Assembly (NCBI GenBank): GCA_039000515.1
Contig: JBCFYV010000935.1
Coordinates: 66,125,109-66,189,108 of the forward strand
Direction: 5' to 3'
Source of the DNA: Timema cristinae
Taxonomy: Eukaryota; Arthropoda; Insecta; Phasmatodea; Timematidae
DNA length: 64,000 bases
This document shows, one piece after another, positions 20,101-32,858 of the stretch; the first letter of the stretch is position 1; each line of letters starts with the position of its first letter. Below the pieces are notes generated by a model. It saw only the letters and a program-made list of their open reading frames with translations, had not been told where the DNA came from and made no database searches. Position numbers and translations under genes: made by a program.

Positions 20101-21790
20101 ATATTATCTGTGAAACAAAATAATATACACCTGTAACAGAAGCATATCGAGGAAAAAAATTCTTTGTCCACTAATTAGCAAAGCAATCAATTCCCCATTT
20201 CCTAAACCCCCCTTTAAAAAATATGTTTGCCAATATATCGGAAACTATTAGCTATATTAAAATATACTTAAATTATTTTATTTTTTTTACTAATCCTATA
20301 ACTTTGCTTCCATAAGTTACTTCATATTTCAAATAGTATTAGAGACTTTATCAAAATTTGGAGATACCCGATTATTAAAAGCAAACTCAAAGTCATTTTC
20401 TTGGAAAAATTAAGATAATAAATTTTTTGTAATGTTAAACAATGTCTAGATTTAAGAGTTTTAATCAATATCTTTAAAGCAGTTTTAAGAAAATCTATTT
20501 TTTCTCTCTCTTCTATCCCTTAAGTAAACTACCCTCAATTTTAGTGTTGGGTGAATAATTCCAAAACACTGCCTGGGGAAACTTAGGAAAACCCTGGAAT
20601 ATAAAGTTTTAGTCTTATCGGTAGAATGGTTTAGACTCTATTCTTTGTAACAGACAGACAGACGGCATTTAAAAAACAACACTTTTTTTCGGGTTCAAGG
20701 AGGTCATAAAACGCAGACATACATCAATACATATATAGATTTTTTTTTACGATCACAATGCTTTCTCTCTCCAAGGGGTCATGTAAGATTAAAAAAAAAA
20801 GTGATATAAAGGGTGTAAGGGGGGAGGGGGATTATACTAGCATCACCACAAACGCCAATAAGGGCCGCAAAAGCGTTCATCGCCGTTATACAGCTGCCAC
20901 ATTGACGTAGGGTGACTGACTACTTAAAAATAAAAACCTCACCCCCCCCCCTCCCACATCTACTTCTCTCACCAAACCTTAACACTCCCTCCCCACCCAC
21001 TCTTAACAACCTCTTTCATCAAGAGAGAGAGAGAGAGAACCTCGTGGAAAGTTCAATAGCCTGAACTTCAAACACAATACAACCATCCGACAATATCGCG
21101 GTAATTTGTCAAGAGACTTTTTCTTTTTTACGTTACGTTTGGTCTAAACGTGGTCAATGATACCAACTACTTGAGTTTTTTTTTATAATAATGTATAAAG
21201 TACTGTTCATGAAGTCCAAGAACTAAGGGTAGGTTCAGTTAGTTTTTTTCCTCCCCTACCCCTTATAGAGCGATACTAACCGCCTTCAAGAACGAATTGT
21301 ATAAACGCCAATTCTTCGTTTCTAGAATAAAAAAAATACCTATTCAAGTACTGATCTTCAAAATAACGATGAAAAGATATTTTATTGAAGGGCTTACAAA
21401 CAATGACCAAAAAGAGGGAGGTTAGGGGGGACAAGCGCTGGGAAAGAAGAACAAAGGGCATGTTTATCGAAAGATTAAGGCTGATATGTCAACAGTTTAA
21501 TTTGTTCTCGCGACCTCAGGGTAAGGAGGGAGAGGGTGGAGGGGTGGGTGGTGGACGCTTGGGTGCTCCTCTACATATTTCACCACAAGGATTTAATTAA
21601 AATAACAATACACCGTCAGGGTATGAAATAGAACGTTTTAGATAAAATGTCAATTGGGCCACTTAGTTCTGATACTTACGAATCGCAGGGGAGCAACAAT
21701 CAAAACTTAAAAAAGGAGGTGTGTTATATTAAATTAAGTTATATTGATAAAATATAAACATAACAAGTTAAATAATCCAAGATATTATTC
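20101..21790. other. Non-coding stretch with low-complexity tracts
   Basis: Contains a polypurine/polypyrimidine area (20800-21035), a (GA)n run near 21023-21037 and short frames only. The 71-residue frame at 21385-21600 is purine-biased. No gene recognised. Confidence 0.5.
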
Positions 21791-21794
21791 TCGC

Positions 21795-22004
21795 AATAGA
21801 CTGGACTGACTACGGGGAGATCGAGGTTCGAATCTTAGTCGGGAGTACTGAGAGGTGGTTTTCATTAAACGACCCTCCCTTCTCCCTTCAAGCAAATCCG
21901 GGTACACATCCTCTAAATTCAACCTTACTCATTCCTAACATATTAGCGTAATTAATACACATGCTTAAAATTCGAACGGGTAGTAATACGTGGTGCTAAA
22001 AATA
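21795..22004 (+). repeat. SINE-B lacking part of its head
   Basis: Begins in caatagactggactgac, has the B box gaggttcgaatcttag, and ends in gggtagtaatacgtggtgct. It lies tail to tail with the SINE-A at 22030. Confidence 0.75.
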
Positions 22005-22029
22005 ATGATCAGATGATGACATCATCATC

Positions 22030-22226
22030 ATTATTATTATTATTATTATTAGCACCGCGTCTTACTACCCGTTCGGGTTATACGCACTTACGCTAATGTG
22101 TAATGGTAGAGTGATTGTGAGATGAAATGAAGGACCTACAGTTTAACGTGGGATCCGAACCACGGTGGCGGCCTGGCATTCCACACATTCACAAGATGTC
22201 TTGTCAGAGGTGTAGGAAGGGTTTGG
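22030..22226 (-). repeat. SINE-A, head truncated
   Basis: Starts in a (TTA)n run that is the complement of the (TAA)n tail, then gcaccgcgtcttactacccg and the SINE-A body ggcctggcattccacacatt. The tRNA-like head is missing. Confidence 0.75.
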
Positions 22227-22550
22227 AAGATGACATCGAAACTAACCTAATTATAGAACATACATATCTTCCAAAATTCTGCGATTGTCACCCAATCACA
22301 TGTGCTGGTAATTAAGCTCTGAACCACAACTTGAATAGAACCCGGCACCCTCAGCTTCTAAGTCAGACGTGTTACAGCACTAGCTGGAGTGTCGTTTTGC
22401 AGTATCAGGAAAGTTTTGGTGTCATTTATTTATTTGAAAAAAAAACAAGTTGGTATTAACGGTGAGGATTTATCGATTCTAGTTACTTGATAAACTGTTG
22501 TGTGCATTATATTCTTATATCCAGCTCCTGAGGTGTTGATGTTACAAATA

Positions 22551-22774
22551 CAGGGTGGGTTGTAAGCAATTAGACGATCTATGCCGAGGAAAGTGATATA
22601 CAACGTGCTGAGGTTTGTCTGACGTCCGGTAGAGCTCACCTCAGTGACATTACCTTCAAAAAATGAAACAATGTTGTATGTAGTTTGTTTTTATTTTGCT
22701 AGTGAATATTTAATTTTCGATTAAAGTGCTTATTTTCAAGTTACTGATCGTCTAATTGTTTTAGTACCACCCTG
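22551..22774. mobile_element. TA-flanked MITE (MITE-T), copy 1
   Basis: Starts cagggtgg after TA and ends ccaccctg before TA. Inside, both ends carry inverse copies around attagacgat/gatcgtctaatt. The size (224 bp), the TA flanks and the CAGGGTG tips fit the Tc1/mariner group of non-autonomous elements. A second copy is at 40077. Confidence 0.7.
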
Positions 22775-22835
22775 TATAAAAGAAAAACATCCCTTTTTTT
22801 TCCATCTCGACGTTGGAGAAAAAGCATATGTACAA

Positions 22836-23034
22836 ATTAAGCTAATGTATAGGGACGAACTAATGTTGGATTTAGAGGAAGTGTACCTGAATTTGCGTGG
22901 AGGGAGGGTGGGAAAACATTTATGGAAAAACCACAACTGGTGCACTCGGTTGGGATTCGAAACCTGTTCTCTCAGTCATCGTCAGTCCAGCTATTGTGAT
23001 AATAACGTCTTGGCCCATAAGACCACCGAAGTAG
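22836..23034 (-). repeat. SINE-B, tail truncated
   Basis: Contains gtgtacctgaatttgcgtgg and the head side ccataagaccaccgaagtag. The 90-residue frame here is SINE-derived. Confidence 0.75.
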
Positions 23035-23336
23035 GTCTTACTTTTATTGTTCAGAATGGTAGTAATGTAATTATAAAAAAAAGTATTCTTTTTAATTTCT
23101 TTAGCATCGCGTCTTAAATCTATGTTTAAAGCATGTACTCATTTTAAAAATATATTTGAAACCACTTTATTTTTTTGGGTTGTATTTTCTTATCATTAAA
23201 ATAGCATAATATATTTTATGTTGCTATTTTAGCACTTTTATCAGTACACTGCTTAGTAACTAAAATAAACTAGGTTGATACATTTTATCTAAAACACCAA
23301 ATTTGGGGTTACAAACTTAAGAATATAACGACTCTT

Positions 23337-23675
23337 CAACTCCGGGTTTGGTCCTGATGGGCTTCCCATCGATCTGGGTTTGGGCTGGCTAGTGCTGCCC
23401 ACGCCATATGGGAAAACTCGGAGAGTGCGGTGGTTTTCCGTCGCTTTCCGCAATGTTTTTCTAAGAGCAATCGAGCGAGCGAGAAAGAGTCAAATTTTTG
23501 CCTGGAAAGGTATTTTCACATACTTTCCAGGGTTCTTATTACAAGCCACAATTGACATGGGACCGACGGCTTTACTTACCCTCCGAAGGAAGTTGTGCTA
23601 CGGGTTTTTATATCTCAGTTAAAAACCAACATCGGTTCCTAAGGCGAGCACTTTACCTGATGACCTAAGAGGCCC
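23337..23675 (-). repeat. SINE-E copy
   Basis: Contains attttcacatactttccagg, gggaccgacggctttacttac and a head region near 23640-23670. The order of blocks matches the copy at 54448-54720. The tRNA-like head is recognisable mainly in that second copy. Confidence 0.5.
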
Positions 23676-24320
23676 AACATTAAAACATCAAGAATTTTTT
23701 TTTAATTATAATAATAATAATTTATGTTAATGATTATAGCCTGAAATCGAACCAGGATCTTCCCATTTTTACATTGATTACCTGATCTTAACGAGGACAA
23801 GGCAAGGTCGTGAGTTTGTGACAACGTGATTCCACCAAGTCAGTCCCCCTTTCCGCTTAGACCGCACGCACGACGAGTCTGCTCGCCCAGTGGACTAACT
23901 ACCCAGGCTGAGCCATTGATCGCTCTGTTTTACAGTTATATACATCCCCCCTTCCAAAACCCGGACATTTTTAACGGACTTGCTTGCAGCTCATTGTTCC
24001 TGTGAGCCAATTTTCTTCAGGTCTAAACGTTCAGCCCTTATCCCCCTCCCACCCCCACCCCTCAACCACCCTGCTGACTTCTCTTCTGTCTTGTGATCTT
24101 TTTAATGACCTCTGCCTCCCTCATCCCCTCATGTTTTTACGTCTTGTGCTTCGATTATTACAAACTCCCATCAAGTCCCTCTTTATAAAAAGTCCCTGCA
24201 ACAACTTAGATTGGACATTTTCATTCTTCTGGTTCTCAGAAGGGATGAGATTAAACCTACTTAAGATCGGATGGAAGGGGGTGGTAGCTAAGGTCAGTAC
24301 GGTTGCACTTTTAAAAAGAA
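23676..24320. other. Non-coding stretch
   Basis: Short frames only. The 130-residue frame at 23984-24376 is Pro/Leu-rich low-complexity sequence that runs into the following MITE, so it is not taken as a gene. Confidence 0.5.
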
Positions 24321-24324
24321 AAAT

Positions 24325-24575
24325 ATTTCAGACTAAAATAAATCAAATATTTCTACAGTGGAAACACATAATTTAATTTTCTTCACATGTTGATATCAAC
24401 AGTTGTTGAATATCTGTCAATATCAGAGCGGAATTAGATGACGAAATTTTAAATGAACATAAAAAGTTGTCATTAAATTCCATGACCCTCTTGACAGATA
24501 TGAATGATCTGTTGAGATTAAAATAGCTATATGATTAAACTAAACATATTTACTAAAGCAATATTTTTTTATTTA
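24325..24575. mobile_element. Fold-back MITE-P, copy 2 (right arm worn)
   Basis: Left arm with tgttgatatcaacagttgtt is well preserved. The right arm is degraded (tgacagatatgaatgatctg). The outer motif aaaataaatcaaatatttct is present on the left. Confidence 0.65.
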
Positions 24576-25616
24576 ATGTGTCTTAGAAAAATGTCAGGTC
24601 CCATCCAATCCCACCTTAAGACCTTCACCTACTTGGAAGAGAAAATCCTCACACTGGTGTGTTTTTAACGTTAATGGCAGTTCAAACGCTTAGGAACCGT
24701 TCAAACAAACCTCATCTTAGAAGTGTTTGTTGTGATGTTGTTATAAATATAACTATATTTTGTCTAAGGGAAGCTAATTACACTGAATATATCCAAGCAT
24801 TTACTTCAATTTCAAAGATGAGAAAATTTCGTGTAGAACGTCGCTTCCAGATAATCCCCAGATAAACATTCTAAACTAAATCGTTAAGAGCCATTTTCAA
24901 AAAATGTACGAATTTTCAAAAGGATTTATCAGTTAATTAACCTTAAACAAATTTCCCACCCAATAACAAGTATAACGTGCTATTTTTAAGGTCAAACATT
25001 TAAGATACCCATTTTAAACAAAACAGCTAGAGGCATTTTCGAAAAATTTGAAATTTACAAAAATCACTCATTGGTGAACTACCATTAATTTAAAGGCTAA
25101 AACAAAAAAAAAATCGTGAGGTACAGCCATATAACATCTAAATACCAAAATCGAACAAAAATCCGTCAAACCATTACAAATCCATGGCCAGGTACAGACA
25201 ACCCACTATTTGAGATTGGGGTCAAATGAAATGTAAATATCCATCACCATCTCGAGGTCAAAGCGGCTCACGATTACAATACTTTCTCTTTATATGAGAA
25301 AGTAAGAAAAGACTCATGAATAAATTAAACTAGATTTGTAAACTTTTTCAAGCTTCAGTTAAAGAAACTTTTTAAACCAATACGACTACAAAGGGGGATG
25401 TCATATGGACGGAATTTTTGTTTTTGGATAAAAGAACCTTTTTGATACACATAGTGATGTATTCATACGTCAAGTCATAATGATCTGTAGCTGTTACTTT
25501 TGATATATGTTATCAATGACAGTAACGTAACAATAATAACAATAATTAGTAAAATATTATCAAGGTTTCAATTAAAACTATGTATTTATAAAAAGGTCCA
25601 ACACTTTAATCTAATT
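24576..25616. other. AT-rich non-coding stretch
   Basis: No gene or clear repeat recognised. The short frame at 24659-24865 has no domain. Confidence 0.5.
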
Positions 25617-25810
25617 GATAACGTTCCTGATATTGACTGAAGGGTCAAGGATTCGATTTCCGGTATGGCGATTTTTTTTAATCATAGATGGAATTGAGGA
25701 TTCCCGGTTCACAATGATGAATTAACGACAGGGGGGCTGGGTGTTGTGTCTGTTCTAGATTTAATATAGTTATAAGTCATGTGCTGATACAATCAGTCGG
25801 TTTAGAAAGT
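25617..25810 (+). repeat. SINE-C, worn copy
   Basis: B-box region ggattcgatttccggtatgg, then the body block ggctgggtgttgtgtctgtt and ataagtcatgtgctgataca, matching the SINE-C copies at 3135 and 35405 in opposite orientation. Confidence 0.6.
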
Positions 25811-25879
25811 GTACGTTAAGGTGCAATGGAAGATAACGTGATTTAAGGGAAGTATCCTATGTAGTTTTTATAGAAAACT

Positions 25880-26150
25880 CTTTTTTAGGCAAAATAAATC
25901 AAACATTTCTCTAAGTAAAAACCTAGAGTTTAATTTTCTTCACAAGGTGATATCAACATTTGTTGAATATCTGTCAAGAGTGTCCTGGATTTTAATGACA
26001 TACTTTTTATCTTCATTTAAAAAGTTTCCCATCTAATGCTGCTATGATCATAACATATATTCAACAACTGTTGATAATATCCCCATTTGAAGGAAATGAA
26101 ACTATATTTCCACTGGAGAAATGTTTAATTTACTCAGCAAAAAAAAATGT
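25880..26150. mobile_element. Fold-back MITE-P, copy 3
   Basis: Arms gtgatatcaacatttgttga and atattcaacaactgttgata, with the middle tgtcctggattttaatgaca and the outer aaaataaatcaaacatttct. Confidence 0.75.
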
Positions 26151-27459
26151 TAATATAAAAAAACATTTCTCATGAACCCCCCTCCCCCCCTCCATATTAA
26201 ATATATCAAGTATTAAGCTTTTCTCATGAAAATGGAGCTATACGCTAAAATCTAGGGTTTGCGCCAAAGTATACATTTTCACAAGATTTCCCTGCAGTTT
26301 CCAATGGTGTGTGAAATCGGTGGGGGCACTATACCCTTCTTCACCCCCCACCCCCACCCCCTTTCCTCCAAACACCGATAAAGACGTTAATAATTCCAAC
26401 ATAAACCAACCATCAGCAGACAAGAAATTTAAACCTGCTTTGCATCTCTATCTTCTTCCGGGCCTATTCTTCTGTTGGGTGCGGGATAAAGTCTCCCTTA
26501 ATGCACATTTCATTCTAAGTCTTCCTTTTCTTCTCTGTCTTCTCCTCTATCTTTCTCTCTTCTCTGACAAGAGCCATCCATTGGTCGAGCCCCACACGAT
26601 GCCAGATAAGACGTGGTCCCGGGGATAAGGGATGAAGAAGAGTTTCCAAGGGGGGGGAAGGGGGAAATTAATGTATCGCCGGGTTGCCGACCAGACCGGC
26701 GCGAACAAAAGAACGAATCTTAGTTGAGAATACCAGAACGGCCCGAAGGAAGATACGGCATTTATCAAAAAGAGTGGTTTTTTTTGGTCTTTTACTTTTC
26801 TCATTTAAAGAGAAAGTAATGTTATCGTGAAAATTTTTGTCCTTGAGATTATGAAGAATTAAGCCCAAAAAATATTGATTTTACAATTTTGTATATCTGT
26901 CCCCATGTCTGTCTGTCTGTCTGTCCCTGAGATTGACCAGAAACAATTTGATAGGTTGTGTTGAAATTTAATATTTAGATTCTACATGGCTGTACCACAA
27001 TAATTATTTATGTCGAATTAAGGCTAATTTATTAATTAATTAAGTAAGGCTAGTTTACTGATGATTGATTATATATTTTTTTAATTACTTAGAAAATAGT
27101 TACGACTATTTTGTTCAAAATTAAAATCTGGGGAATATTTTACATGATAAATAATAATAAAAAAAGTTAATTTTTTCTAAAATACATTGATTTAAGAATA
27201 AGGTAATTAATTTATTAATGATAAATTGTAGAATTTTTAGAAAAGGGATTTTAATATTTAAGTTCAAAATGAGTAACTGGGAATTGTTTTTCATTATGAA
27301 TGAGAATATATTTCTATTTTTACAAACATAAATAATAATTTAAGGATAGTTTAAAATAATTAATATTTGACCATTCTATTTTTTATTAAAAATGATTTGA
27401 ATATTTTTGTTTGAAAATTGTTTATACAAAGCTTGTTTGCTGTGGTTAACAACATACAA
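26151..27459. other. AT-rich non-coding stretch
   Basis: Contains C-runs (26176-26195), a (CTGT)n microsatellite near 26908-26926 and long A/T runs. Overlapping frames at 26238-26868 lie on both strands and show no domain. Confidence 0.5.
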
Positions 27460-27500
27460 AATCGTATAACCCGAATGGGTAGTAAGACACGGTGCTAAGA
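27460..27500 (+). repeat. SINE-B tail fragment
   Basis: cgtataacccgaatgggtag followed by taagacacggtgctaag; only the last 40 bases of the common tail remain. Confidence 0.65.
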
Positions 27501-29240
27501 AGAAACCATGAAAGTTTATTTTTTGGAGGAAAACTTATCTCGATTTTCGAAACTTTTATTCCAAACTAAATGAGAAATTTAGTAATATTTTGTCGTACCA
27601 TTAGTGACCCGTTGCTGGGCAGGCAAACACGATATTGACCCAAATATGTCTTAGAACTGAATTATAAAACAATTTTTGGGTAATTTAATTGGCATAGTAA
27701 GAGTATATTCTATATAATCTACCCTATACAATACACCCCATCTCCCAACCTGTGTTACAATAGAATAATTCGAATTTATAACCAACAGGCTTTGGTGATT
27801 TTGATCTTAAAAATAAACGATGGATCCAGATGAGCTTGGTTTAATTCTGAATAGTAGATATGTCATATTTTCTTGATCTACATCGTTTTTGAGTCATCTT
27901 TAGGCATTTATGTTGAATAAGTATATATTGAACCCTATCAATATTTTATAAATGCATTAATACTCAAACATACATAGTATTTTTCAACATACAATTGTTG
28001 TAACGAGAAGATAATGTTGCCAATGAACTTTATAACCACATTCCTGGTGAGACTGCAACTAGGTTGAAGGGGTAGCTATTACTTCCGAAGAAGATCTTTG
28101 TAAATCATGTTATATTCAGTAGGATGTAATAGTTTAGTTGTTAAAGGCTTATCATAGTGTAGTTATATATATTTTAGTTTCCATTTGTAAAGTGCGTGTC
28201 TGATTTAGTCTTGTGAATTCCCTACGAGCTTTTGTTCATAATTTTAATTTTATGTTGTAGATATGTCATCATTTTTAATACTTTCCGAGTAGCTTTATAT
28301 ATAATTTCTCGATCATTTTTAAGTAATAAAAGTCCAGGCAGGACTCGGTAATAAGATCTAACTAAAAATCTTAATTTTAACATTATCAAAATAAACACAA
28401 GTAAAAAAATTACAAGAATGAAGTCTTAACTTCAATTATTTTATGTTCCTATTCTTGGTTAAGTCGCCCCCTCTTCCCTTCATAGTCCGTCGTTAATTAG
28501 TGGAACGGAGAAACTCCCCCCCCCCCTCTAAAGAGCCCCACCGCCAATTTCTAGGACTCATGAGTTGAGCTTGTATCAGGAGAAAATAAGAGTGAGAAGG
28601 TCTTCTCCACCCTGGTCCAGTAAGACGAGTCCTACTGACCGCCAAGGACAAGTTAATGCGACTCGGCGTTGACCGCAACTCTCCTGACCGCACAACTAAG
28701 TTGATGCCTCCCCTGACCTTCGCCGTCAAGACAACTCCTGAAAAAGGAGGAGGAGGGGGGAGGGAAACGAGAGAGCTTAAGGGAATATGTTGCGTCTTTG
28801 TGTGTCCCTCCTGGTCGAGTCAAATTAATGGCCTTCCCAAACTCCTCAGACGTCACAGCTTCGGACAAGAGCCGAAACTATTGGTTTCCGCGGTTGATTT
28901 CTTTAAAAACACCCCCCCCTCGCCCCCTTCTTTGTCTCCTGACACAATCTTGTGGCTAAAACTCTCGAAACTTGCAAACTTTGAAAAGGAAGGTTGGTCT
29001 GCTTTTGACCACTACACTGGGTATTTTGGGTTTCTGGCGTGAGGGTAGACAAGAAGAGCATAAGGTGGGGTTTTTTTTCACATTTTTCTCCAGAGAAACA
29101 AAGTCACCGCTTTGACAAAGCTTTGTTTCGTTTGATATCCCAGTTAACATTTTATTATGCATCAAATAACGAAGCAACTTAAGAGGGGAATGTGGGCTCA
29201 TGATTTAGGAGTAATATGTTTTTGGAGGTCTTACATCAAA
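27501..29240. other. Non-coding stretch; GC-richer block at 28490-29040
   Basis: 27501-28480 is AT-rich. 28490-29040 is GC-richer and open on both strands for up to 128 residues, with C and G homopolymers. No frame shows a domain, splice context or biased composition that supports a gene. Confidence 0.4.
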
Positions 29241-29491
29241 TATTTTTTTGGTCAAAAGAAATCAAATGATTCTCCAGTAATTTTAATTTTCTACACACTG
29301 TAATATCAACAGTTGTTGAATATCTTTCAGGGGTGTCCTTGAATTTAATGACAACCTTTACTCTTCGTTTAAATAATGTTTCATCTAAAGCCGCCTTTCT
29401 AATGACAGATATTCAACAACTGTTGATATCACCGTGTGAAGGAAATTAAATTCTTTGTTTCAACTGGAGGAATATTTGATTTTGTGTCCAG
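29241..29491. mobile_element. Fold-back MITE-P, copy 4
   Basis: Arms aatatcaacagttgttgaat and attcaacaactgttgatatc, with the middle tgtccttgaatttaatgaca. It lacks most insertions seen in other copies and is good for the consensus. Confidence 0.75.
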
Positions 29492-29600
29492 GATAGGTTA
29501 AAATATTTGAACAATGGTTTAAAATGTAGGAAAGAGTAATTTCCAAGATGGCGTGTGTGTTTATTTAGGAAAACTTGCTTTAGGTTAGTTTACTGTAACC

Positions 29601-29848
29601 CACCTCGATGGCCGCGTGGTCTGACGCGCTACTCTCGCAGTAGACAAGACAGTCGATAACGGGGAGATCTGGGCTAGAACTTCAGCCGGGTGTACTGAGG
29701 GTGGTTTAAAAAAAATTGTATTTCGCTATCTCTCCACGCAAATGTGGGTACACTTCCTCTAAATATAGCCTTCCTAATCCCTAAAACCATTAGCCTAATT
29801 AATACATAAGTGTATAGCCCGAACAGGTAGTATGACGCGGTGATAAAT
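29601..29848 (+). repeat. SINE-B, near full length
   Basis: Head gatggccgcgtggtctgacg with the adjoining acgcgctactctcgcagtag, body tctccacgcaaatgtgggta, and tail gaacaggtagtatgacgcgg. The B box is worn. Confidence 0.75.
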
Positions 29849-30299
29849 AAAACATGTTTACTGAAAATCTATTTTTTAAGATTGTGCAATTGTTTCGTAC
29901 AGTTTATTTTCTTAATTTAGCGTCTCACAGTAACTAAAATAATTCAAATGTATTGAAACTAATTACTATATAAATAAATATTAGAAACCTTAAAACAAGA
30001 TGTTACTAGCAATTTTAAATGTTTCTAGTTCTGTAATTTGTATGAGAAATGATAGGGGAGATAAGCTTTGCCTTAGAAAGTATTACGTGTCTCATATAGA
30101 GATATGTGTGCCCTAAGTCATGCCTCTATATTAATTTGTCAGCACGTGTTTGCGATCCATACGTTCATATGTGAAATAAAACAATGGGTGAAGTCACTCT
30201 GGTCACAGCAACTCTAGCCTTTGTTCTGTTGTTTTAATTTGGAGAGTTTAATGTATGTACAGTATATATTAATGAATGAGTGTGTATTGGCACCCATAG

Positions 30300-30536
30300 C
30301 TGCTTAACATGATCTACATACCATCTTAACACGTAGTAGCTTCTATATCACCTTAACACGTGGTAGCTTCCATACCACCTTAACACGATGTCGCTTCCAT
30401 ACCACCTTAACACGTAGTAACTTCCATACCACCTTAACACGATGTCGCTTCCATACCACCTTAACACGTGGTAGCTTCTATATCACCTTAACACGTGGTA
30501 GCTTCCATACCACCTTAACACGTGGTAGCTTCTAGG
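30300..30536. repeat. 27-bp minisatellite
   Basis: About nine copies of a 27-bp unit around caccttaacacgtggtagct followed by tccatac, with two alternating variants (cgtggtagc and cgatgtcgc). Confidence 0.85.
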
Positions 30537-30762
30537 GCGTCCCTCTCGCAATAAACTTGACTTTCAATGAGAGAGAGAGAGAGATTGGATTTATAATCCC
30601 GGTCAAGTGCAGGCTTACGGGATTTTCTTCCAAATGGTTTTCCATTCCCTCTCTCTCTACACGCAAATTCACGTACAATTCTTCTAAACTTAGCCTTCCT
30701 CCTTTGCGTAACTGTACACATGCGAATAATCCGAACGGCTAGAGAGTGGTATGTGATATTTT
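30537..30762 (+). repeat. SINE-B, worn copy
   Basis: Contains ctctcgcaataaacttgact, a (GA)n run within the head, ccaaatggttttccattccc and a degraded tail ataatccgaacggctagaga. It lies tail to tail with the next copy. Confidence 0.6.
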
Positions 30763-30995
30763 TATCACCGCGTCTTACTACCAGATCGGGTTATTCGTTT
30801 ATGTACTAAACACGCTAATGGTTTCAAGGGTGAGGAGGGCTATATTTATGAGAAGTGTACCCACATTTTCGTGGAGGAAGAGTGTTTCAATACACCCGTC
30901 TGAGATTAGAACCTCGATCTCCCCGTCATTGGCAGTCTCGTATACTGTGAGAGTAACGCCTTAGACCATGCGGCCACCGAAGCGGGTAGTGGTAT
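30763..30995 (-). repeat. SINE-B, near full length
   Basis: Begins accgcgtcttactaccagat and ends at the head side gaccatgcggccaccgaagc, with cctcgatctccccgtcattg as the region next to the B box. Confidence 0.75.
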
Positions 30996-31329
30996 GTGAC
31001 GTATAAACCCCCCCAACTTATCATGGTATTAGTATTGTAATAGTTGCCTGTACGACACAGCGGCAAGCATCAAACCGTGGACCTCTAGACCTGCAATTAA
31101 CCTCCCAGACCGCAACAGTCTGTTGTACTTGCACCCGACAGTTTCATTTGATAAGCGACCCCATCTTCGTGACTTAGTGGCTAGGGGTGTCCACTCATGG
31201 CTTACTCGGATGTGGTTCGACTCCGGAAGGTCTCTAAAATTATATACGACATTCTACTCTATCCTATCTAGAAAGTATTGTAATATATCTGAAGATTATA
31301 ATAGATCTGGAAGTTTTGTCTGCTCCTGA
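30996..31329. other. Non-coding stretch
   Basis: A tRNA-like B-box remnant at about 31065-31085 (minus) is the only feature seen. Confidence 0.4.
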
Positions 31330-32262
31330 ACTTAAACTTTTTTTTAAACAATTTTGTCTATCTCCATGTCTGTCTGTATGTCTCCATATCTGTCTTTACC
31401 CATGTCTCACTGTCTCCATGTCTGTCTGTACCCATGTTTTTTTATTGTTTGTTTGTTTGTTTGTTTGTCCCTATGTTTGTCCCCATGTCTGTCCGTACCC
31501 ATGTTGGTCTGTACCCATGTTTGTTTGTTTGTCCCTATGTTAGTCCCCATGTCTGTCCGTACCCATGTTGGTCTGTACCCATGTTTGTTTGTTTGTCCCT
31601 ATGTTTGTCCCCATGTCTCACTGTCTCCATGTCTGTCCGTACCCATGTTGGTCTGTACCCATGTTTGTTTGTTTGTCCCTATGTTTGTCCCCATGTCTCA
31701 CTGTCTCCATGTCTGTCCGTACCCATGTTGGTCTGTACCCATGTTTGTTTGTCCCTATGTTAGTCCCCATGTCTCACTGTCTCCATGTCTGTCCGTACCC
31801 ATGTTGGTCTGTACCCATGTTTGTTTGTTTGTCCCTATGTTTGTCCCCATGTCTCACTGTCTCCATGTCTGTCCGTACCCATGTTGGTCTGTACCCATTG
31901 TTTGTTTGTTTGTCCCTATGTTTGTCCCCATGTCTCACTGTCTCCATGTCTGTCCGTACCCATGTTGGTCTGTACCCATGTTTGTTTGTCCCTATGTTTG
32001 TCCCCATGTCTCACTGTCTCCATGTCTGTCCGTACCCATGTTGGTCTGTACCCATGTTTGTTTGTTTGTCCCTATGTTAGTCCCCATGTCTCACTGTCTC
32101 CATGTCTGTCCGTACCCATGTTGGTCTTACCCATGTTTGTTTGTTTGTCCCTATGTTTGTCCCCATGTCTCACTGTCTTCATGTTTGTCTGTACCCATGT
32201 TTTTTTTATTGTTTGTTTGTTTGTTTGTCCCTCTGTTTGTCCTCATGTCTTTCTGTCGATTT
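31330..32262. repeat. 75-81-bp compound minisatellite
   Basis: Units built from ccatgtctgtccgtacccat, gttggtctgtacccatg, a (TTTG)n run, tccctatgtttgtccccatg and tctcactgtct. The block cactgtctccatgtctgtcc recurs near 31619, 31699, 31775, 31855, 31936, 32011 and 32091. It is open in several frames on both strands (up to 312 residues), as expected of a repeat lacking stop triplets, so these frames are not genes. Confidence 0.9.
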
Positions 32263-32382
32263 GATTGTTGTCGATTTGATGTATTTTGTTAATATTTAAT
32301 ATTCAGATGTGATGTGTGGTCAATCACATATGAACTCGTTACACCAAGAACTATGGAAACATGAACATGGAAATGAGACGAA

Positions 32383-32455
32383 CTAGGCTGGCTCAGTGAT
32401 GGAACATCGCCGTGTAAAGTCATGGGTTTCGGGTTCAATTCCCGTGTTGAGGTCA
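32383..32455 (+). other. tRNA-like sequence
   Basis: A-box-like ggctcagtgatgg and a perfect T arm cgggttcaattcccg are 40 bases apart. No acceptor stem is found, so it is a SINE head or tRNA relic, not a functional tRNA gene. Confidence 0.4.
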
Positions 32456-32604
32456 TCATTTTTTGCTTAGCTTACTATTAAAAAGTTTGTCATTTTCACC
32501 ATTATCATGCCAATATGTGAATAATTACTAGTAAAAGTTAAAAAAGTTAAAGTGTTTATATAAAATACATTAACCTCTCCGGTGATTTGAAAACTTTTTT
32601 TTGC

Positions 32605-32858
32605 CCCCCGCATCTTACTACCCGTTAGAGCTAAACGCTTATGTACTAATTACGTTAGTGGTTTTAGGTATTAGGTGGGTTATATTAATATTAAGTGTAC
32701 CTGCATTTGCGTGGAGGGAGTATGTAAAACAATTTTGGAAGAACTATCACTCGGTACACTCAACCGAGATTCGAACCTCAATCTTCCCGTCATTTGGCAG
32801 TCTAGTCTACTGTGAGAGTAGCGCTTTAAACCACGCGGCCACCGAAGCGGAGGTGTGA
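32605..32858 (-). repeat. SINE-B, near full length
   Basis: Tail cgcatcttactacccgttag, body gtacctgcatttgcgtggag, and head taaaccacgcggccaccgaa, all in minus orientation. Confidence 0.8.

Noticed and set aside
23984..24376. Plus-strand frame of 130 residues
   Set aside because: Low-complexity Pro/Leu start and an end running into MITE-P; no domain or splice context.
28493..29042. GC-richer block open on both strands, possible exon
   Set aside because: No recognisable protein, opposed frames equally open, and C/G homopolymers; too weak to call.
31354..32292. Open frame of 312 residues, Cys/Pro/Val-rich
   Set aside because: It runs through a 75-81-bp minisatellite that is open in several frames on both strands; the codons simply lack stops.
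32383..32455. tRNA gene
   Set aside because: T arm and A box are good, but no acceptor stem pairs; a tRNA-derived relic is more likely.
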